Positions 61,001 through 64,000 of a DNA stretch of 64,000 bases are shown piece after piece. The position numbers and the translations under genes are program-made. Source of the stretch: Stercorarius parasiticus (taxonomy: Eukaryota > Chordata > Aves > Charadriiformes > Stercorariidae); assembly GCA_013396915.1 (NCBI GenBank), contig VWZL01004643.1:657581-721580 (forward strand), written 5' to 3'. The notes under the pieces are model-generated. The model ran no database searches. It had not been told where the DNA came from and saw only the letters and a list, made by a program, of their open reading frames with translations. Position 1 is the first letter of the stretch. The number at the start of each line of letters is the position of its first letter.

Positions 61001-61059
61001 TCCTCCTGTGTATGTGTTGTCACTCCAGAGACATTCTGCCCAGGACAAAAATCAACGCC
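46084..61059 (-). CDS. GALNS: GALNS, N-acetylgalactosamine-6-sulfatase, last three exons (partial)
   Basis: GALNS is a lysosomal sulfatase removing 6-sulfate from keratan sulfate and chondroitin-6-sulfate. Three exons are visible: 60938-61059, 49907-50024 and 46084-46170. They join in phase to 108 codons plus TGA, the same length as the human exon 12-14 segment. Exon 12 carries [13 protein letters not shown], which keeps the cysteine and N-glycosylation sequon of the human C-terminal domain. Exon 13 has [15 protein letters not shown], and exon 14 encodes [17 protein letters not shown] and ends CFWPH. The four cysteines that form two disulfides in the human enzyme are present. The catalytic sulfatase domain lies beyond position 64000. 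Introns are long (3.7 and 10.9 kb), unlike its neighbours. No upstream exon was found in 61060-64000. Confidence 0.95.
47717..47790 (-). mobile_element. CR1 LINE 3'-end fragment (diverged)
   Basis: Contains the CR1 tail words tacaatcgtttaggctgg and gatcatcaagtccaac, read from the 3' end. It lies in GALNS intron 13. The element is short and diverged; orientation is minus because the 3' end is at the low coordinate. Confidence 0.7.
48351..48590 (-). mobile_element. CR1 LINE 3'-end fragment
   Basis: It begins with the octamer-type tail tagaatcatagaatcacag, followed by ccatagggttggaggggacc, gatcatctagcccaac and the internal words gacggagactcccccacc. These are hallmarks of the avian CR1 3' region in reverse. 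It is a 5'-truncated copy of about 240 bp in GALNS intron 13. Confidence 0.9.
49154..49250 (-). mobile_element. CR1 LINE 3'-end fragment
   Basis: Carries cagaatcatagaatggtttg, ggttggaagggacctt and gggacaccacccactagacc, the CR1 3' terminal sequence in reverse. It is about 100 bp, in GALNS intron 13 close to exon 13. Confidence 0.9.
50025..60937. other. GALNS intron 12 (10.9 kb), otherwise featureless
   Basis: AT-rich intron between exons 13 and 12. Apart from the reverse-transcriptase relic at 57.8-58.4 kb and an A15 tract at about 52621-52635, I recognise no repeat, exon or RNA gene. The longest open frames are short and show no family signature. Confidence 0.5.
57800..58390 (-). pseudogene. 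Decayed retroelement reverse-transcriptase fragment, DIRS-like
   Basis: The minus strand reads, with frame breaks, as consecutive landmarks of a retrotransposon polymerase. First comes a degraded form of the catalytic YLDDWLL block (LMENWLLKG, near 58225-58255). Then comes the [16 protein letters not shown] segment with a following [18 protein letters not shown], then [13 protein letters not shown] and a basic tract. Order and spacing match the polymerase type common in DIRS-like elements of turtles and other vertebrates; this assignment rests on recalled family patterns. Frameshifts and the lost YLDD show it is inactive. No terminal repeats or recombinase were recognised. Confidence 0.6.
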
Positions 61060-64000
61060 CTGCAGGGAAGAGGAGAGAAGTCATCAAGGGTGAAGCAGGG
61101 GAGGGAGAAAAATTTTAGCTGATGCCACGTTCTTCAGCGCCTTGTTCCAATATACCCAACAAAACCCCGAATTATTCTAAACCAAGAGTCCACTCCAGTG
61201 TGCAGAATGGATTCTGATCTGATGGGGTAAAATAAGGTGACAATGTTAGCGTTGCACTGACATAAAAGCTGAAGCAGGCCTTACGTTCTTGCCTTATAAA
61301 AAAGTAATCTCTATAAAATATTCATTAAAATGAAATGGCAAAACAAAAGACAAAGAGGTGAAACCATTTAATCATAAAAATTCTGCACCTGGAAAGTATC
61401 TTCTCTCTTTGGTTTCTCTGGCTTTGAAATAACACAGAGAGGATCGGATCACTTGGCAGTTCTGATCAAAAAGCAAGAGTCCCAGAGGAAACATCCAGCG
61501 AAACCAAGGGGCATCATGCTGACGGGCAATGGGCATCTGCTAGCCTCCCTGAAAACTCAGCTTGCCAGCACCTGACACCAGACCTGAAGGATTTGTTTCG
61601 CTGAAGAACGAAGCCAATCTGGGTAATTTTAAAGAAAGGGGTGCATTTGTTGATCTGATTCATAGCGTCTCACCTGAGGCACTCACCTGGGAAGAAGAGC
61701 GGGGCTGAAAGAACTGCGTTAAGTTCGGAGACGCTCCTGTCACTAACATTCAAGTCTACAGGGTCAGAAGTTGGGATTTTCCAAGCAGTGGCAGTGGATA
61801 TGGAGGGCACAAATACTGGCACTCTCCCTTTGCTAGCAGCAATGGATTAAAATGCTCACTGGCCACCGAGGGACTGAGCTAGCCGACTGCTAGCCCAGAG
61901 TGGTGAGCTCTCCGCAGCTGCCCTTGCATGCCTTGCCAGGCTGCGTCTCCCGATGCCCAGCCAGTTATTAGCCAGGTGTCAAGCTCCCTAATCACCTAGA
62001 GCCTGGCCTGCAGTCTTGAGGGCTAACAGAACCCATTTAAGCCCTGGGAATAGCAAAAAATGCAAAGCACTAATTTCAGTGAACAGCAAATAAAGCAGGG
62101 GGCCCCACAGACCAGCAAGGACTAGCACCAAATGGACTTGTTAAAGCTCAGTTTTACAATTCCAGCTAACACGCTGCGCTCCTTACAATACCTCAAAATG
62201 CCCCGAGACATGGACAGAGACATGGAGAGAAGGTAAATGGGAATATTTCAATGGAGCTGGGAAAGCAGCTGTAGCATTTGCTTATAAAACAAACAAACTG
62301 AAAAGGCTCTCTACAGATGTGGGTAGGATTTGATTGGCAAACAATTTTCTAAAAATATCCAGTGTTTTTAATGGACAGCTGGTCAGTGGAGCAGTTAATA
62401 TTCTGCTTTTCAATAAAGCAAGAAGTTTAGAAGCCCATGAAATCCCATTTATCTGCACAGAGCTATAGATTCCTGAATCACTGACTGGAAAAATAAGAGA
62501 GTTGCTTGATAGGTTGTAGTGGCCTACCAATAATGGACTTTAAATGGATACAAAAATGATTGACCTTTCCACCTTGTGACACCACAGGCCTCTGAAAGAC
62601 ACAGTGAAAAATAGATTTTTATTTTTATTTTTTCAAAAGGAACAGTTAATGAAAAGGTATCAAAGCCTACATAACATCCAAATTATAATTTGGATGCAAA
62701 TCAAACAAGGAATTTAATTAAGAGCCTGCTAATTGGTACAATGCTCTTCGGCTGCAAATGCTTTAGTTTGAAAGAAGATTTTAGTCTCTTGGGTATTTGT
62801 TTTTACATTGCTCTGCTTACATTTTATCTTTTGTTTCTTATAAAATCCTTGTAGCTGAGACTCCAGAACACAACCCAGGCTACGTCCCAAAGACTCCCAG
62901 GAAAGAAAGTGTTGTGACAACTCGCCTGATGCCACTAGCCAGAAGCTATCTGTCTTTCTCATCTGAACACTCAATGCCCTCTTCAAAAGCAACTATTGGG
63001 GAAAAAATAAAATAAATAGAAAAAAAAATCAAGCATACCGTTTTACGACATTGATGAATAACTCTTGAAATGTGGCTGAAACCACCCTTTAAATTTCTAA
63101 GGCCTTTCAACTTTAGCTCCACAAATAAAATTGACTATTATTATGTACTGTGTGACTGCCGATATTCAACCTACAGAGAGAGCATAAAATATCTTCTACC
63201 TGCTCATCAACAAATGAGCAAAAAATAAGAGGTAAAATTACATCCTCATACCCCCGATCAAGGCATTGTCCTGCATCAGAGTAATTCACTACAGACACAG
63301 CCAGAGGAGCCCAGTCTTCCTTCCTTTAATTTATCATCCACAACTCTACGTCTTTTTTTTTTTTTCCCCGGTAAGTCAAAGCATTTTCAGTTCTCAGGAT
63401 GGAAAGAGAAACATCAGCTATACCAGTAAACTGAGAGTCTGGGATCCCCAACCAAGTCTAGATTGCTTTTCTTTTCTGGAGCAAAACCAGTAAAAATTAA
63501 ATCTGCTTGAGATTTGAGAAATATTTAAAGAGGAGACAATACACACTCCGGAGCATCTGGACAATGCCTCTGGTTGCTTGGAGAACGTGCAAATTTGGTC
63601 ACTTGTGGTGCTGGGAGCTGGGGTGGAGGGACATGCCAAAACATGCAGGACAACAGGCCTGGTGAGGAAGGGCACACTCCTCCTGGGAGAATGGTGAAGG
63701 CTGATAGAGGATCATTTTAAATCATGTCACCATTTTGGATCGTTTCTTGCTCTTCATTAAACAATTTTTTTTTTTTTCTTGTAAAAGGCTGATACAACAA
63801 CATGCCCCATGCAGCTCAAGAACACAACAAGCTTCAACAATAAACGCAAATGTGCCAAATTCTCAGCCGGAGCAAAAGCCACATCGTTCCACGGGCAGCA
63901 GAGGTGCTCTCCCCATTTATGCTGACAAGGGAGCGGCTTCAGCTCTCTGGCACTGCCAGGAGGACGGCAACTTCACCCCACAATAAAGCCATGTTACGTT
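61060..64000. other. GALNS intron 11 (5' part outside window), non-coding
   Basis: Minus-strand intronic DNA upstream of exon 12. I searched for the preceding exon, whose human form ends in WENFRQ, and found none, so it must lie past 64000. The sequence is AT-rich with T runs near 63350 and 63765; no repeat family was recognised. Confidence 0.45.

Noticed and set aside
1..64000. Search for CRISPR arrays, tRNA or rRNA genes, defence systems or operons
   Set aside because: None seen; the window is vertebrate nuclear DNA with spliced genes, and the tandem repeats lack a spacer-repeat structure.

Overview
The window is vertebrate nuclear DNA, and almost certainly avian. Coding exons are separated by short, GT-AG, very GC-rich introns. 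The dispersed repeats are CR1 LINE 3' ends. The encoded proteins are clear orthologues of vertebrate PIEZO1, CDT1, APRT and GALNS, in the same order and relative orientation as at human 16q24.3. There is no prokaryotic gene, CRISPR array or operon. An N gap (24017-24556), a single N at 8854 and a misjoined duplicate block show that this is a draft assembly.

Layout. From 93 to 17366 on the minus strand lie 46 distinct exons (numbered 2-47) of PIEZO1, the mechanosensitive cation channel. The pore-end exons run off the left edge. Exon 1 is not visible and probably lies in or near the N gap, inside a CpG-rich stretch. The gene carries several intronic minisatellites and one false duplication (8099-8853 repeated as 8855-9608). 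CDT1, the replication-licensing factor, is complete on the plus strand (26901-31039, ten exons, 628 aa). It is divergent from PIEZO1 and has an E2F-type promoter site. APRT, adenine salvage, is complete on the minus strand (34575-37250, five exons, 179 aa) and converges on CDT1. A minisatellite of about 1 kb with a 39-bp period lies immediately upstream of APRT. The last three exons of GALNS (lysosomal N-acetylgalactosamine-6-sulfatase) are at 61059-46084 on the minus strand; the rest of that gene lies beyond position 64000.

Composition changes strongly. The PIEZO1-CDT1 part is extremely GC-rich with tiny introns. From about 38.4 kb onward the sequence is AT-richer, exons are sparse (GALNS introns of 3.7 and 10.9 kb) and there are decayed retroelements: three CR1 tails and a degenerate reverse-transcriptase fragment resembling DIRS-type elements.

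The four genes do not form a pathway; they are a conserved syntenic block of unrelated functions (mechanotransduction, replication licensing, purine salvage, lysosomal sulfate removal). I see no convincing undescribed biological system. The observations most worth a second look are the retroelement relic, the unidentified broken frames at 41.9-42.7 kb, the promoter-proximal 39-bp array, the in-frame 72-nt PIEZO1 cassette exon and the assembly duplication.
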